A DNA stretch of 64,000 bases from Bordetella sp. BOR01 (GCF_019218885.1 NZ_JAHUWT010000003.1:124001-188000); one strand, 5' to 3'. Numbered from the stretch's first letter, positions 18,333 through 29,137 are shown. Notes: generated from the sequence alone by a model not told the origin. Program-made: numbers and translations.

Positions 18333-18737
18333 TCAGGCCGGGATCACGGCGGTGACCTCGATCTCGACCTTGGCGCGGTCTTCGATCAGGCCGGCCACCT
18401 GGAACGCCGTCATGGGCGGGAAATGGCGCCCGACCACTTCGCGGTAGTGCTTGCCGATCTCGGGATACGAGGCCACGTACTCGGCCTTGTCGGTCACGTA
18501 CCAGGTCATGCGCACGATGTGCTCGGGGCCGCCGCCGCCTTCGGCCAGGATGGCCACGATGTTCTGCAGCGTTTGCCGCACCTGGCCGGCGAAGTCGTCG
18601 GTCTCGAACTGCTGCTGGCCGTTCCAGCCGATCTGCCCGCCCACGAACACCAGGCGGTCGCCCACCGCAAGCTGCGTCATCACGCCGTTCGAGTACCCGC
18701 GCGGCGCCATCCAGTCGGGCGGTTGCAGAATCTTCAT
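18333..18737 (-). CDS. RidA-like (YjgF/UK114) family protein of the aryl-CoA operon
   Basis: A 134-residue protein with the family ending AGLIEDRAKVEIEVTAV. Archetypal RidA hydrolyses reactive enamine/imine intermediates using an Arg that binds the substrate carboxylate (R105 in E. coli). By manual alignment that position here is Thr (PPMTAFQVAGL), so it is not a canonical 2-imino-acid deaminase. It is last in the aryl-CoA operon, 4 bases after the thioesterase. In a 2-aminobenzoyl-CoA route it could hydrolyse the enamine/imine left after monooxygenation and reduction, whose carboxyl is masked as a thioester. That role is inference. Confidence 0.82.
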   Translation of the reverse strand: MKILQPPDWMAPRGYSNGVMTQLAVGDRLVFVGGQIGWNGQQQFETDDFAGQVRQTLQNIVAILAEGGGGPEHIVRMTWYVTDKAEYVASYPEIGKHYREVVGRHFPPMTAFQVAGLIEDRAKVEIEVTAVIPA

Positions 18738-18741
18738 GGGA

Positions 18742-19164
18742 TCATCCTGTAGTAAGAAACGCCTGAATGCGCAGGCGCAGGTCGTCGGGAATAGCGGTAG
18801 AACGCATGGTGCGCAGGTCCACCGTCACGATAGTCAGCGCGGCCTTCAGCCGCAGCCCGCCGTCGGGCCCCAGGAAGCGCACATCGGCCGTGAACGACGC
18901 GCCGCCGATGCGCCGCACGGCCAGTTCCTGGCGCAGCTTCTCGTGCCAGCGGCTGGGCGCGGTGAAGTCGCACTGCACCGATGCCAGCGGCGTGCCGATC
19001 TTGCGGTCGACATGCAGCGCATGAAAAGGCAGGCCCATGCCCTTGTCGAACCACTCTTCGACGAAATCGTTGATCATCTCGAAGTAGCGCGGGTAAAACA
19101 CGATGCCGGCCGGATCGCAATGCCGGAAGCGCACTTCCACTTCGCTGACAAAGGGCTTTGCCAT
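18742..19164 (-). CDS. Acyl-CoA thioesterase (4-hydroxybenzoyl-CoA thioesterase-like hotdog fold)
   Basis: A 140-residue hotdog-fold protein. The N-terminal RFRHCDPAGIVFYPRYFEM contains the catalytic Asp (D17) in the D-P-A-G-I-V-F-Y context of the 4HBT subfamily. It probably removes CoA from dead-end aryl- or acyl-CoA intermediates and so recycles CoA. Its place between the CoA ligase (14-base gap) and the RidA-like gene (4-base gap) shows co-transcription with the pathway. Confidence 0.87.
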   Translation of the reverse strand: MAKPFVSEVEVRFRHCDPAGIVFYPRYFEMINDFVEEWFDKGMGLPFHALHVDRKIGTPLASVQCDFTAPSRWHEKLRQELAVRRIGGASFTADVRFLGPDGGLRLKAALTIVTVDLRTMRSTAIPDDLRLRIQAFLTTG

Positions 19165-19178
19165 GGCGGTCCAGCGTC

Positions 19179-20819
19179 CTAGGCCAGCTTGCGCAGCGCG
19201 AAACGCTGCAGCTTGCCGGTTTCGGTGCGCGGCAGCGCATCGACGAACACAATGGCGCGCGGGTATTTGTACGGAGCGATGGCAGCCTTCACGAAAGCCT
19301 GCAACGCCGCCACCAGTTCGGGGCCGGCCGTGAAGCCGGGCTTGAGCACGACGAAAGCCTTGACCAACTGGCCGCGCTCGTCATCGGGGGCGCCGACCAC
19401 GCCGCATTCGGCCACGGCCTCGTGGCGCAGCAGGGCGTCCTCGACTTCGGGGCCCGCGATGTTGTAGCCCGCCGAGACGATCATGTCGTCATTGCGCGCC
19501 TGGTAGAAAAAGTAGCCGTCGTCGTCCTGCACGAAAGTGTCGCCCGGCAGGTTCCAGCCCTGCTGCACGAACCGGCGCTGGCGCTCGTCGGCCAGGTAGC
19601 GGCAGCCGGTGGGGCCCTTAAGGGCCAGCCGGCCCGGCGTACCATTGGGCACGGGCTGCATGTTCTCGTCCACCACGCTGGCCACATAGCCGGGCACCAC
19701 CTTGCCGATGGCCCCCGGGCGCACTTCGTCGGGCGGGCTGGACACGAAGACATGGATCATCTCGGTGCCGCCGATGCCATCGATCATCTCGATGCCGGTG
19801 GCCTGCTTCCATAGCTGGCGCGTGGCGTCGGGCAGGGCCTCGCCGGCGGACACGCTTTTCTGCAGCGAGCCGATGTCGTACTGGTCGGCAAGCGCCGCCA
19901 TCTGGCGATAGAAGGTGGGCGCCGTGAACACGACGGTAGCGCGAAAGTCCTGGATCAGTTCCAGCAATCCGGCGGGCGTGACCTTCTCGGCCAGCACGGT
20001 GCTGGCGCCCACGCGCAGCGGAAAGCACAGCAGTCCGCCCAGCCCGAACGTGAAGGCCAGGGGCGGCGTGCCGCAGAAGATGTCATCGGGGCCGGGGCGG
20101 ATGATGTGGCGCGGGAACAGGTCGCACATGGCCAGCACGTCGCGATGGAAGTGCATGCAGCCCTTGGGCAGGCCGGTCGTGCCGCTGGTGAATGCGATCA
20201 GGCAGATGTCGTCGGCCGCCGTATCGCAGGCTGCGAAGTCATCGGGCTTGGCGGCCGCGCGCGCGTCCAGTGCATCGGGGGCAGGGTCGTTGAACAGCAT
20301 CACCTGCCGCAGCCCCGGGCAATGATGCTCGTGGCCGGGCTGCATGCAGTACTGCGCTTCGGCGCGCAGCTGGGCATCGCACAGCACGGCCGACACCTGG
20401 GCCTTGTCGATGATCTGCTTCAGTTCCTTGGCGCGCAGCAGCGGCATGGTGGGCACCGTCACCAGCCCCGCCTTGATGGCGGCCAGCCAGGCGGCGGCCA
20501 TCATCGGGTTGTTGGGGCCGCGCAGCAGCAGCCGATTGCCCGGCACCAGTTTCATGTCGTCGACCAGCACGCCGGCGATGCGATTGCTTAGCGCCTGCAG
20601 TTCGGCATAGGTCATCGTGGCGGCTGCGCCATCGCGGCGCCAGCGCAGGGCCACGCGCCGGCCATGGCCGCGGGCGACCATGGCGTCGACCAGTTCCACG
20701 GCGCAATTCACGCGCGCAGGGTAGGCCACGTCGGGGCTGTCGAGCAGGAACTCGGGCCATTCGTCAGCGGGCGGCAAGTGGTCACGGGCGTAAGTATCCA
20801 GGTGGGCAGAATGTTCCAT
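19179..20819 (-). CDS. Aryl-CoA ligase, probably 2-aminobenzoate (or benzoate)-CoA ligase
   Basis: A 546-residue ANL-superfamily adenylating enzyme that makes an acyl-AMP and then the CoA thioester. Motifs seen are the P-loop-like AFTSGTTGLPKGCMHFH, the adenylate region GIGGTEMIHVF, the hinge motif DDGYFFYQARNDDMIVSAGY, and the C-terminal catalytic lysine in LPRTETGKLQRFALR. The form resembles benzoate/2-aminobenzoate-CoA ligases rather than fatty-acid ligases. Its neighbours make 2-aminobenzoate (anthranilate) the best substrate guess; salicylate and benzoate remain possible. The start ATG at 20819 sits 78 bases after the acyl-CoA dehydrogenase. Confidence 0.85.
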   Translation of the reverse strand: MEHSAHLDTYARDHLPPADEWPEFLLDSPDVAYPARVNCAVELVDAMVARGHGRRVALRWRRDGAAATMTYAELQALSNRIAGVLVDDMKLVPGNRLLLRGPNNPMMAAAWLAAIKAGLVTVPTMPLLRAKELKQIIDKAQVSAVLCDAQLRAEAQYCMQPGHEHHCPGLRQVMLFNDPAPDALDARAAAKPDDFAACDTAADDICLIAFTSGTTGLPKGCMHFHRDVLAMCDLFPRHIIRPGPDDIFCGTPPLAFTFGLGGLLCFPLRVGASTVLAEKVTPAGLLELIQDFRATVVFTAPTFYRQMAALADQYDIGSLQKSVSAGEALPDATRQLWKQATGIEMIDGIGGTEMIHVFVSSPPDEVRPGAIGKVVPGYVASVVDENMQPVPNGTPGRLALKGPTGCRYLADERQRRFVQQGWNLPGDTFVQDDDGYFFYQARNDDMIVSAGYNIAGPEVEDALLRHEAVAECGVVGAPDDERGQLVKAFVVLKPGFTAGPELVAALQAFVKAAIAPYKYPRAIVFVDALPRTETGKLQRFALRKLA

Positions 20820-20897
20820 GAAAATCCCCTTGGCAATGCAATGGCTGGCTGCTCAGGGCCTGGCCTGTTCGGGCTTGGCCTTGGCCTGTTCGGGCCC

Positions 20898-22067
20898 TTA
20901 ATCTTTCAGCAGCTCTCTGGCAATGATCAGTTTCTGGACCTCGGTCGCGCCTTCGTAGATACGCAACGCGCGTATCTCGCGGTAGAGCTTTTCCACCGGC
21001 ATGCCGGACACCACGCCGGCCCCGCCGAACATCTGCAAGGCGCGGTCGATGACGGCCTGCGCCGATTCGGTGGCGGCCATCTTGGCCATGGCCGCTTCGC
21101 GCGTGGTGCGCACGCCCTGCACGTCGCGCGCCCAGGCGGCGCGGTAGGTCAGGAGCGCGGCTCCGTCGATCGCGGTGGCCATGTCGCCCAGGGCGGCCTG
21201 CGTCAGTTGCAGGTCGGCCAGGGCCTGGCCGAACATGCGGCGGCCGCGGGCGCGCGTCACGGCTTCGTCCAGGGCGCGCCGGGCAAAGCCCAGGGCAGCG
21301 GCCGCCACCGAGGCCCGGAAAATGTCCAGCGTCATCATGGCCAGCTTGAAGCCCTGGCCGGGCTCGCCCAGCCGGTGCGTGGCGGGAACGCGGCAGTTGT
21401 CGAACGCCAGCGTGGCCAGCGGATGCGGCGCCATGACGTCGATGCGCTCGGCGATCTCGAAACCCGGCGTGCCGGCCTCGACCACGAACGCACTGATGCC
21501 GCGCGCGCCCGGGGCCTCGCCGGTGCGGGCGAACACGCAATAGAAATCGGCGATGCCGCCGTTGGATATCCAGGTCTTGGCGCCATCGAGCACGTAGTGA
21601 TCGCCGTCGGCCCGTGCCGTGCAGGACAGGGCAGCCACATCAGAGCCGGCGTCGGGCTCGGACAGCGCGAACGCCGCGATGGCCTGGCCGCTGGCCACGC
21701 GCGGCAGGTATTGCCGGCGCAGCGCGTCGGACCCCATCAGCGCAATGGCGCCGCTGCCCAGGCCCTGCATGGCCAGCGCGAAATCGGCCAGGCCGTCGTG
21801 CCGCGCCAGGGTCTCGCGCAGGATGCACACCATGCGCGAATCGATCTGCGGCAGCGCGCCGCCCCAGGCGCCGTCGGGTCCGGCAGGCACGCAGTAGCGC
21901 AGCCAGCCGGCCCGGCCCAGCGATGCCACCAGCCTGCGGCAGGCCGCATCGGTGTCGCGATGATCGATATCGGCCAATCCGTCTACGCACCAGGCCTCCA
22001 GCTCGCCTGCCAGGTCGCGGTGGCGGTCATCGAAGAACGGCCAGTCCAGCCATGTCGTGTCGGCCAC
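20898..22067 (-). CDS. Acyl-CoA dehydrogenase
   Basis: A 389-residue FAD enzyme that desaturates an acyl-CoA. Family blocks are [15 protein letters not shown] (flavin/substrate loop), [13 protein letters not shown], and the C-terminal [10 protein letters not shown] and [18 protein letters not shown], whose YEG segment carries the usual catalytic Glu. The start is GTG at 22067, behind AAGGAGAC, one base after the crotonase-fold gene stop. Upstream in-frame codons are read-through of that gene. In the proposed pathway it would act on ring-derived or ring-opened CoA intermediates. Confidence 0.88.
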   Translation of the reverse strand: MADTTWLDWPFFDDRHRDLAGELEAWCVDGLADIDHRDTDAACRRLVASLGRAGWLRYCVPAGPDGAWGGALPQIDSRMVCILRETLARHDGLADFALAMQGLGSGAIALMGSDALRRQYLPRVASGQAIAAFALSEPDAGSDVAALSCTARADGDHYVLDGAKTWISNGGIADFYCVFARTGEAPGARGISAFVVEAGTPGFEIAERIDVMAPHPLATLAFDNCRVPATHRLGEPGQGFKLAMMTLDIFRASVAAAALGFARRALDEAVTRARGRRMFGQALADLQLTQAALGDMATAIDGAALLTYRAAWARDVQGVRTTREAAMAKMAATESAQAVIDRALQMFGGAGVVSGMPVEKLYREIRALRIYEGATEVQKLIIARELLKD

Positions 22068-22068
22068 A

Positions 22069-22926
22069 TCAGTCTCCTTCGAATACGGGTTTGCGCTTGG
22101 CCACGAAGGCCTCGTAGGCGCGGCGGAAATCGCGCGTCTGCATGCAGATGGCCTGGGCCTGGGCCTCGGCCTCGATGGCCTCGTCCACACCCATGTTCCA
22201 TTCCTGGTGCAGCAGCTTCTTGGTGACACCATGCGCGAAGGTGGGGCCGGCCGCCAATTGCGCGGCCAGCGACTGGGCCGCTTCCAGCAGCCCGGCGCTT
22301 TCGTGCAGGCTGTTGAAGAAGCCCCATTGCGCGCCCTCGCCGGCATTCATGGCGCGGCCGGTGTACAGCAGTTCCGAGGCCCTGCCCTGCCCGATCACGC
22401 GCGGCAACAGCGTGCAGGCGCCCATGTCGGCACCGGCCAGGCCCACCCGCGTGAACAGGAAAGCGGTGCGCGCGGCCGGCGTGCCCAGCCGCAGGTCGGA
22501 GGCCAGCGCCATCATCGCGCCCGCGCCCGCGCACACGCCATCGACCGCCGCCACGATGGGTTGCGGGCACGCACGCATGGCCTTGACCAGGTCGCCGGTC
22601 ATGCGGGTGAAGTCCAGCAGCTCGGGCATGCTCATGCGCGTCAGCGGTCCGATGATCTCGTGCACGTCGCCGCCCGAGCAGAAGTTGCCGCCCGCGCCGG
22701 TGATGACCACCACCTTGATATCGGTGGCGTACACCAGCCCGCGGAACAGGTCGCGCAGCTCGGCATACGAATCGAAGGTCAGCGGGTTTTTGCGCTCGGG
22801 CCGGTTCAGCGTCACGGTGGCCACCTTGCCGTCGGACGACACCTGCCACAGGAACGTGCGGGCGGCGTGATCGGCATAGGGGCGCCGGTGATGCTTCATG
22901 GTGTGCTCGGGGGACGCGGTATTCAT
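22069..22926 (-). CDS. Crotonase-fold (enoyl-CoA hydratase/isomerase family) protein
   Basis: A 285-residue crotonase with [20 protein letters not shown], the oxyanion stretch [13 protein letters not shown] and the helix [18 protein letters not shown]. The two usual catalytic glutamates are missing by eye: GGGCEL becomes GAGAMM and the QPE position reads FTRVG. This suggests a ring-hydrolysing, lyase or isomerase role rather than standard hydration. CCAGGAG precedes the ATG. It lies between the SDR (18 bases) and the acyl-CoA dehydrogenase (1 base) in one operon. Confidence 0.84.
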   Translation of the reverse strand: MNTASPEHTMKHHRRPYADHAARTFLWQVSSDGKVATVTLNRPERKNPLTFDSYAELRDLFRGLVYATDIKVVVITGAGGNFCSGGDVHEIIGPLTRMSMPELLDFTRMTGDLVKAMRACPQPIVAAVDGVCAGAGAMMALASDLRLGTPAARTAFLFTRVGLAGADMGACTLLPRVIGQGRASELLYTGRAMNAGEGAQWGFFNSLHESAGLLEAAQSLAAQLAAGPTFAHGVTKKLLHQEWNMGVDEAIEAEAQAQAICMQTRDFRRAYEAFVAKRKPVFEGD

Positions 22927-22944
22927 GGAATCTCCTGGATGGGT

Positions 22945-23736
22945 TCAGCCGGGCATCACTTCGCCGCCATCGATGGCGATGGCCTGGCCGTTGACCGATG
23001 CGGACGATGGCAAGGCCAGCCAGGCGACGGCCTCGGCCACTTCGTCGGGCTGCACCAGGCGGCCCTGCGGATTGCGGGAGGCCAGCTCGGCACGGGCCTG
23101 GTCGGCGCTACGGCCGGTTTTCTGCATGATGTTGTCGACTGCGCTGCGCACGATGTCGGTTTCGGTAAAGCCGGGGCACACGGCATTCACCGTGACGCCC
23201 TTGCGCGCGGTTTCCAGGGCCAGTGCGCGGGTCAGGCCCACCACCCCATGCTTGGCGGCGCAATAGGCGCTGACATACGCATAGCCGATCAGCCCCGCGG
23301 TGCTGGCCACATTGATGATGCGCCCCCAGCCGGCCGCCAGCATGCCCGGCAGCGCCGCCTGGGTGCAGTGATAGGTGCCGGTCAGGTTCACGGCCAGCAT
23401 GGTTTGCCATAGCGCCGCGTCGGTGCGCTCGAATCGCTGGCTGACGGCCTGGCCGGCGTTGTTGACCAGGATGCCGACCGGGCCGGCGTCTTGGCCGGCC
23501 TGCTCGAAAGCGGCCTGCACCGAGGCTTGGTCGGCGATATCAGCCGCCACCGCCCGCACCGGGCCTTGGCCCGCCAGCGACGCCACGGCCGCATCCAGCG
23601 CGGCGCGATCGCGTCCCAGCAAGGTCAGCACGGCGCCACGCTGCTGCAGCGCGCGGGCGCAGGCCAGCCCGATGCCGCGGGCGCCGCCGGTGACCAGGGC
23701 GTGGCGGCCTTCCAGTACGCGTGCGGAATCGTTCAT
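22945..23736 (-). CDS. Short-chain dehydrogenase/reductase (3-hydroxyacyl-CoA dehydrogenase type)
   Basis: A 263-residue classical SDR. The Rossmann glycine motif is TGGARGIG (residues 17-24), then NNAG, a catalytic Ser in NVASTAG, and YCAAK (Tyr and Lys of the catalytic set). It resembles hydroxybutyrate-type dehydrogenases. The start at 23736 overlaps the monooxygenase stop (ATGA), showing tight coupling. In the proposed route it would oxidise or reduce an alicyclic or ring-opened hydroxyacyl-CoA; the substrate is not shown by the sequence. Confidence 0.88.
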   Translation of the reverse strand: MNDSARVLEGRHALVTGGARGIGLACARALQQRGAVLTLLGRDRAALDAAVASLAGQGPVRAVAADIADQASVQAAFEQAGQDAGPVGILVNNAGQAVSQRFERTDAALWQTMLAVNLTGTYHCTQAALPGMLAAGWGRIINVASTAGLIGYAYVSAYCAAKHGVVGLTRALALETARKGVTVNAVCPGFTETDIVRSAVDNIMQKTGRSADQARAELASRNPQGRLVQPDEVAEAVAWLALPSSASVNGQAIAIDGGEVMPG

Positions 23737-26084
23737 TTGGCGTCCTGTTGCGCCAGTGTGGCGGCGCGTTCGAAGTTGGTTTCCAGTTGCCGCTTGCCCG
23801 CCGCGTACTGGCGCGGCCAGACCGTATCGCAATACCCGACGCGCGCCGCTTCGCGCAGCGTCCATGACGCATCGGCCAGGTGCGGCCGCGCCAGGGCGCA
23901 CAGGTCGGCCCGGCCCGAGGCAATGATGCCGTTGGCGTGGTCGGCCTCGAAAATGGCGCCCACCGCGATCGTAGCGATGCCGGCCTCGTTGCGCACGCGG
24001 TCGGCGAAAGGGGTCTGGTACATGCGCCCGTACACCGGGTGCTGCTCGGGGCTGACCTGGCCCGACGAGCAGTCGATCATGTCTGCCCCAGCGGCCTTGA
24101 AATGGCGCGCGATCTCGACGGCATCGTCGGCCGTGATGCCGCCTTCGACCCAATCGTGCGCCGAAATGCGCACCGACATGGGCCGCTCTTGCGGCCAGGC
24201 CTCGCGCACGGCGCGGAATACTTCCAGCGGATAGCGCAGGCGGTTTTCCAGGCTGCCGCCGTATTCGTCGTCGCGCTGGTTGGTCAGCGGCGAGATAAAG
24301 CTGGAAAGCAGGTAGCCGTGGGCGCAGTGCAGTTCCAGCCAGTCGAAACCGGCCTGGGCGGCGCGGCGGGCGGCCGCAACGAAATCGTCGCGCACGCAGT
24401 CCATGTCGGCACGGCCCATGGCGCGCGGCGTTTGCGAGATGCCGGGCAGGTAGGGCAAGGCCGATGCCGACAACAGCGGCCAGTTGCCCTCGGCCAGGGG
24501 ATGGTCCATCTGCTGCCAACCCAGTTGGGTAGAACCCTTGCGGCCGGCGTGCCCCAACTGCATGCCGATGCGCGCGTCGCTGTGGGCATGCACGAAGTCG
24601 ACGATGCGGGCAAAAGCGCTGGCCTGCTGGTCGTTCCATAGCCCGGGGCAGCCCGGGGTGATGCGCGCATCGGGCGAAGTGCAGGTCATTTCGACCATGA
24701 CCAGGCCGGCGCCGCCCAACGCCCGCGCGCCCAGGTGCACCAGGTGGAATTCACCCGGCACCCCGTCCACGCAGGAATACATGGCCATCGGCGACACGAC
24801 GATACGGTTCTTCAGTTCCACGCCCCGCATGCGATAAGGCGTCAGCATGGGCAACGGCGGCGGCGCGCCGGCCGTGCCTGCGGCGCCGGCGCGGTCCGCC
24901 AGCCAGCGCTCGTAGCCGTCGAGCCAGGCGGGATCGCGCACCCGCAGGTTTTCGTGCGAAATACGCTGCGAGCGGGTCAGCAGCGAATAGGCAAACTGTT
25001 CCGGATCGAGCCCGGCGTAGCGCTGCACGTTCTCGAACCATTCGGTGGAGTTGCGCGCGGCGTTCTGGATTTTCAGCACTTCGACGCTGCGCACGTCCTG
25101 ATAGTGCTGCAGGCCCTGTTCGACGCTGCCTTCGGCGCCGCCCAGGCAGCGCGCCAGCTCGATGGCGTCTTCCAGCGCCAGCTTGGTGCCCGACCCCACC
25201 GAGAAGTGCGCGGTGTGCGCCGCATCGCCCATCAGCACCACCGGCACGCGGCGCGGGCCGCGCGCGGTGTCCAGCATGTTCCAGTGCACCCAGGTGTCGC
25301 AGATGACACGCGGAAAACGGATCCAGATGGCGGCCCCGCGCAGGTGCCCGGCATTGCTGATGAGCTTGTGGCCGTCCAGCCAGGGCGCGAACAGCTGCTC
25401 GCAATAGGCAATGCCCTCTTCCTGGCTCATGTCGCCGATGCCGGCCGCCTGCCAGGTCTCTTCCGGCGTTTCGATGATGAAGGTCGACAGGCCGTCTTCG
25501 AAGCGATAGGCATGCGCCTGGAACCAGCCATGCTCGGTTTGCACAAAGGCGAAGGTGAAGGCGTCGAACACCTTGGTGGTGCCCAGCCACACGAAGCGGC
25601 AGCGCCGCGTGTCGATGTCGGGCTGGAACGTGTCGGCGTAGCGCGTGCGCACCGGGCTGTTGATGCCATCCGAGGCAATCACCAGGTCGGCGTCGTACTG
25701 CCGGGCCACGGCCTGGTCGTCTTGCACGAAGGTCTCGAACACCAGGTTCACGCCCACGGCCTCGCAGCGCGCCTGCAGGATGTTCAGCAGTTTCTTGCGG
25801 CCGATGCCGATGAATCCGTGTCCCTGGGTACGCACGCTGCGCCCCTTGAAATGGATGTCGATGTCGTCCCAGTGGTTGAACGCGTCGCCGATGGTTTGCG
25901 CCGAGACCGGGTCGGCCTGGCGCAGGTTGTCCATGGTGGCATCCGAGAACACCACGCCCCAGCCGAAGGTGTCGTACGGCCGGTTGCGTTCGATGACGGC
26001 GACTTCGTTGGCGGGATCCTGCAGCTTCATCAGCAGGCCGAAGTACAGGCCGGCAGGGCCACCGCCCAGGCAGACGATTTTCAT
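23733..26084 (-). CDS. Fused flavin monooxygenase/old-yellow-enzyme reductase, probably 2-aminobenzoyl-CoA monooxygenase/reductase
   Basis: A 783-residue two-domain protein. Residues 1 to about 385 form a PHBH-type FAD monooxygenase ([15 protein letters not shown] at the start, [16 protein letters not shown] with the FAD-binding GD motif). From about residue 410 a complete old-yellow-enzyme FMN reductase follows ([28 protein letters not shown]). This fusion is the known architecture of 2-aminobenzoyl-CoA monooxygenase/reductase of Azoarcus evansii and of proteins annotated as bifunctional salicylyl-CoA 5-hydroxylase/oxidoreductase. ATG at 26084 gives a start directly at the FAD fold; a longer frame adds an unrelated 23 residues. 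A palindromic operator candidate lies 55 bases upstream. It is first gene of the catabolic operon. Confidence 0.88.
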   Translation of the reverse strand: MKIVCLGGGPAGLYFGLLMKLQDPANEVAVIERNRPYDTFGWGVVFSDATMDNLRQADPVSAQTIGDAFNHWDDIDIHFKGRSVRTQGHGFIGIGRKKLLNILQARCEAVGVNLVFETFVQDDQAVARQYDADLVIASDGINSPVRTRYADTFQPDIDTRRCRFVWLGTTKVFDAFTFAFVQTEHGWFQAHAYRFEDGLSTFIIETPEETWQAAGIGDMSQEEGIAYCEQLFAPWLDGHKLISNAGHLRGAAIWIRFPRVICDTWVHWNMLDTARGPRRVPVVLMGDAAHTAHFSVGSGTKLALEDAIELARCLGGAEGSVEQGLQHYQDVRSVEVLKIQNAARNSTEWFENVQRYAGLDPEQFAYSLLTRSQRISHENLRVRDPAWLDGYERWLADRAGAAGTAGAPPPLPMLTPYRMRGVELKNRIVVSPMAMYSCVDGVPGEFHLVHLGARALGGAGLVMVEMTCTSPDARITPGCPGLWNDQQASAFARIVDFVHAHSDARIGMQLGHAGRKGSTQLGWQQMDHPLAEGNWPLLSASALPYLPGISQTPRAMGRADMDCVRDDFVAAARRAAQAGFDWLELHCAHGYLLSSFISPLTNQRDDEYGGSLENRLRYPLEVFRAVREAWPQERPMSVRISAHDWVEGGITADDAVEIARHFKAAGADMIDCSSGQVSPEQHPVYGRMYQTPFADRVRNEAGIATIAVGAIFEADHANGIIASGRADLCALARPHLADASWTLREAARVGYCDTVWPRQYAAGKRQLETNFERAATLAQQDAK

Positions 26085-26138
26085 TGCGCAACAGGCTCCG
26101 TGAAACCAGGCGGCCGCGACAGGTTCCGGCCGTTCAAT

Positions 26139-26156
26139 TAGTTTAGGTTTCAACTA
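26139..26156. promoter_or_regulatory. Candidate MarR-family operator, copy 1
   Basis: TAGTTTAGGTTTCAACTA is an imperfect inverted repeat (TAGTT-N8-AACTA) in the AT-rich leader of the monooxygenase gene. It matches the second site at 31407-31424 at 15 of 18 bases, including the identical first 12. It is 55-72 bases upstream of the start codon, a usual place for repressor control. Confidence 0.65.
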
Positions 26157-26264
26157 TATACTGGCATGCGGGCGGTGGCAAGAAATACAAAAAGGGGCAG
26201 GATACGGCGGGCTGCGCCGGCCCGGGGGGGGCGCGCCAACCTGCTTGCGGACGCGTCGCCAGGC

Positions 26265-26588
26265 TCAGCCGATGTCGCCCAGGGCGCGGGCGATGTCCTG
26301 CGCGCGGGTGGGCCGCACCAGGCGCGCCACCTCTTGCCCGTCCAGCAAGAAGATCAGCGACGGCCACAGCTTGATGCCGTACGAGCGGCCCAGCGGGCGG
26401 CCGCTGCCGTCTTCGATTTTCAGGTGCGCCACGTGCGGGTACGCGGCAAAGGCCTGTGCGACCAGGGGCTGGGCGGCCTGGCAGTAGCCGCACCAGTCGG
26501 TGCCGAACTCCAGCACCAGGGGCCCCTGCCGCTGATCGATATCGCTGCGCAATGGGGCTTCGGTGGCATATGGGTGGGTTGTCGACAT
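26265..26588 (-). CDS. Thioredoxin-like protein (CGYC active site)
   Basis: A 107-residue thioredoxin fold. The active site reads FGTDWCGYCQAAQPLV, with Tyr in place of the usual Pro (CGPC), and the cis-Pro loop is GIKLWPSLIFLLDG. It has no signal peptide, so it is cytoplasmic. The gene lies 91 bases after the ABC ATPase livF on the same strand and 180 bases before the monooxygenase start, so it is probably the last gene of the transporter operon. A link to flavoenzyme redox in the pathway is a guess. Confidence 0.83.
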   Translation of the reverse strand: MSTTHPYATEAPLRSDIDQRQGPLVLEFGTDWCGYCQAAQPLVAQAFAAYPHVAHLKIEDGSGRPLGRSYGIKLWPSLIFLLDGQEVARLVRPTRAQDIARALGDIG

Positions 26589-26679
26589 GGCATGCTCCGC
26601 AAACGTACAGGGGCAGCAAGGCACGTGCCCGACGGCATTGCCGCGCGGCACGGCACGGCATGCCGCACACGCCCACAGG

Positions 26680-27377
<698 letters not shown>

Positions 27378-27384
<7 letters not shown>

Positions 27385-28184
27385 TTGGCGGGCTCCTGGG
27401 TGGCGGTCTCGTCTTCGCCCAGGTAGGCCTGGCGCACGTCCGGGTTGGCGCGGATCTCGGCCGGCGTGCCCGTGGCGATGATGCGCCCGTACACCAGCAC
27501 CGAAATGCGGTCGGCCAGGCGAAACACGGCCTGCATATCGTGCTCGACCAGCAGCATGGCGGCCTGCCCGCGCAACGACTCGATGAGGTCGGTCAGGCGC
27601 AGGGTTTCGTCGGGCCCCATGCCGGCCATGGGCTCGTCCAGCAGCAACACGCCGGGGCGCGCCGCCAGGGCCAGGGCGAATTCCAGCTTGCGCTGCTCGC
27701 CATGCGGCAACGTGCCTGCGGGCCGGTCCAGCAGGCTGGCGTCGATGGCGCACTGTTGCGCCAGCGCGTGGGCCGCGTCGTGCAGCGCCGCGTCGGACGC
27801 GCGCGGCGCCCAGAACCGGAAACTGCTGCCCGCATGCGCCTGCGCGGCCAGCAGCAGGTTGTCGCGCACGCTGCACGATTTGAAGATGTTGGTGATCTGG
27901 TAAGAGCGCGACAGGCCCGCCGCCACGCGCTGGTGCGCATTCAGGCGCGTGATGTCGACGCCGTCCAGCGCCAGCCTGCCTTCGTCGGCGGCCAGCGTGC
28001 CCGACAGCAGATGGATCAGGGTGGACTTGCCCGCGCCGTTGGGGCCGATCAGGGCATGGATCTCGCCGGGAGCCAGGGTCAGCGATACGTGGTCGGTGGC
28101 CACCAGCGCCCCGAAGCGGCGCACCAGCCCGGTCGCCTGCAGGGCCGGCACGCCGGCGGCGGTGGCGGTCGATATCGCGGTCAT
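27378..28184 (-). CDS. Branched-chain amino acid-type ABC transporter ATPase (LivG family)
   Basis: A 268-residue ATPase with Walker A LIGPNGAGKSTL, the LivG-specific SRSYQITNIFKSCSVRDNLL region, signature LPHGEQRKLEFA and Walker B VLLLDEPMAGMGP. The signature departs slightly from LSGGQ, as is common in LivG (LPHGQQR). The ATG at 28184 overlaps the livM stop by 4 bases; longer in-frame starts run into livM and were rejected. Confidence 0.9.
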
Positions 28185-29137
28185 GGCCGCCCTCCGCGCG
28201 CCGCGCCCGCGAACCACGGCCCCACCAGGCCCGCCACGCCGCGCGGGGCGCCGAACACCACGCACAGCAACAGCACGCCCAGCGGCAGGTGCCAGTACTC
28301 GGTCCACATGCGCAGCACCTCTTCCAGCGCCAGCATCACCACCGCGCCCGCCACGCCGCCGTAGCGCAGGCCGATGCCGCCCACCAGTACCATCACCAAC
28401 AGGTTGGCCGACTGCGTCCAGTGCATCAGGCTGGGCGAAATGAACAAGTTATGGTTGGCCAGCAGCGCCCCCGCCAGCCCGGCGGCCGCGCCGCTGATAA
28501 CGAAAGCGGCCAGCTTCAACCGGTACACCGGGTAGCCCAGCGCCTCCATGCGCGATTCGTTCTCGCGGATGCCCTGCAGCGCCGCGCCGAAGCGCGAATC
28601 GACCAGGCGGCCGAAGGCCCACACCAGCACGGCGAACAGCGCCAGCACCAGGTAATAGAAATGGGTGTTGTCGGCCAGGTCGATACCCGGCAGCAGCGAA
28701 TAGCCGGACAGGTTCAGGCCGTCTTCGCCGCCATACTGGCGCAGCGAGATGAACAGGTAATACACCATCTGCGCGAAAGCCAGGGTGATCATGATGAAGT
28801 ACACGCCGCGGGTGCGCAGCGAGACGGCACCGATCAACAGCGCCAGCACGGCGGCCACCGCCGCCGCGGCAGGCCAGGCCACCAGCGCCGCCTGGATGCC
28901 GGCCGCATCCAGGATGCCCACCACGTAGGCACCCGCGCCGAAGAAGGCCGCATGCCCCAGCGCCACCATGCCGCCGTAGCCCAGGATCAGGTTCAGGCTG
29001 GTGGCGGCCAGCGCGTAGATCAGCACCCGGCGCACCAGCGACACATAAAAATCCATGTCCAGGGCTGCCGCCACATACGGAAAGAGCGCCAAGGCCAGCA
29101 ACAGGCCCAGAGTCCAGAGAGTCGATCTGCGCATCAT
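28181..29137 (-). CDS. Branched-chain amino acid-type ABC transporter permease (LivM family)
   Basis: A 318-residue membrane protein with about nine hydrophobic segments. Family blocks are NLILGYGGMVALGHAAFFGAG, RTRGVYFIMITLAFAQMVYY, and GAALQGIRENESRMEALGY followed by LKLAAFVISGAAAGLAGALL. Two adjacent ATG codons (29137, 29134) can serve as start behind GAGAGAT. It begins 5 bases after the livH stop. Confidence 0.9.
   Translation of the reverse strand: MMRRSTLWTLGLLLALALFPYVAAALDMDFYVSLVRRVLIYALAATSLNLILGYGGMVALGHAAFFGAGAYVVGILDAAGIQAALVAWPAAAAVAAVLALLIGAVSLRTRGVYFIMITLAFAQMVYYLFISLRQYGGEDGLNLSGYSLLPGIDLADNTHFYYLVLALFAVLVWAFGRLVDSRFGAALQGIRENESRMEALGYPVYRLKLAAFVISGAAAGLAGALLANHNLFISPSLMHWTQSANLLVMVLVGGIGLRYGGVAGAVVMLALEEVLRMWTEYWHLPLGVLLLCVVFGAPRGVAGLVGPWFAGAARGGRP

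Noticed and set aside
22945-24639. A single 564-residue minus-strand frame joining the SDR with upstream sequence
   Set aside because: The upstream half overlaps the monooxygenase/OYE gene in another frame and has no domain. The SDR proper starts at 23736 in an ATGA overlap.
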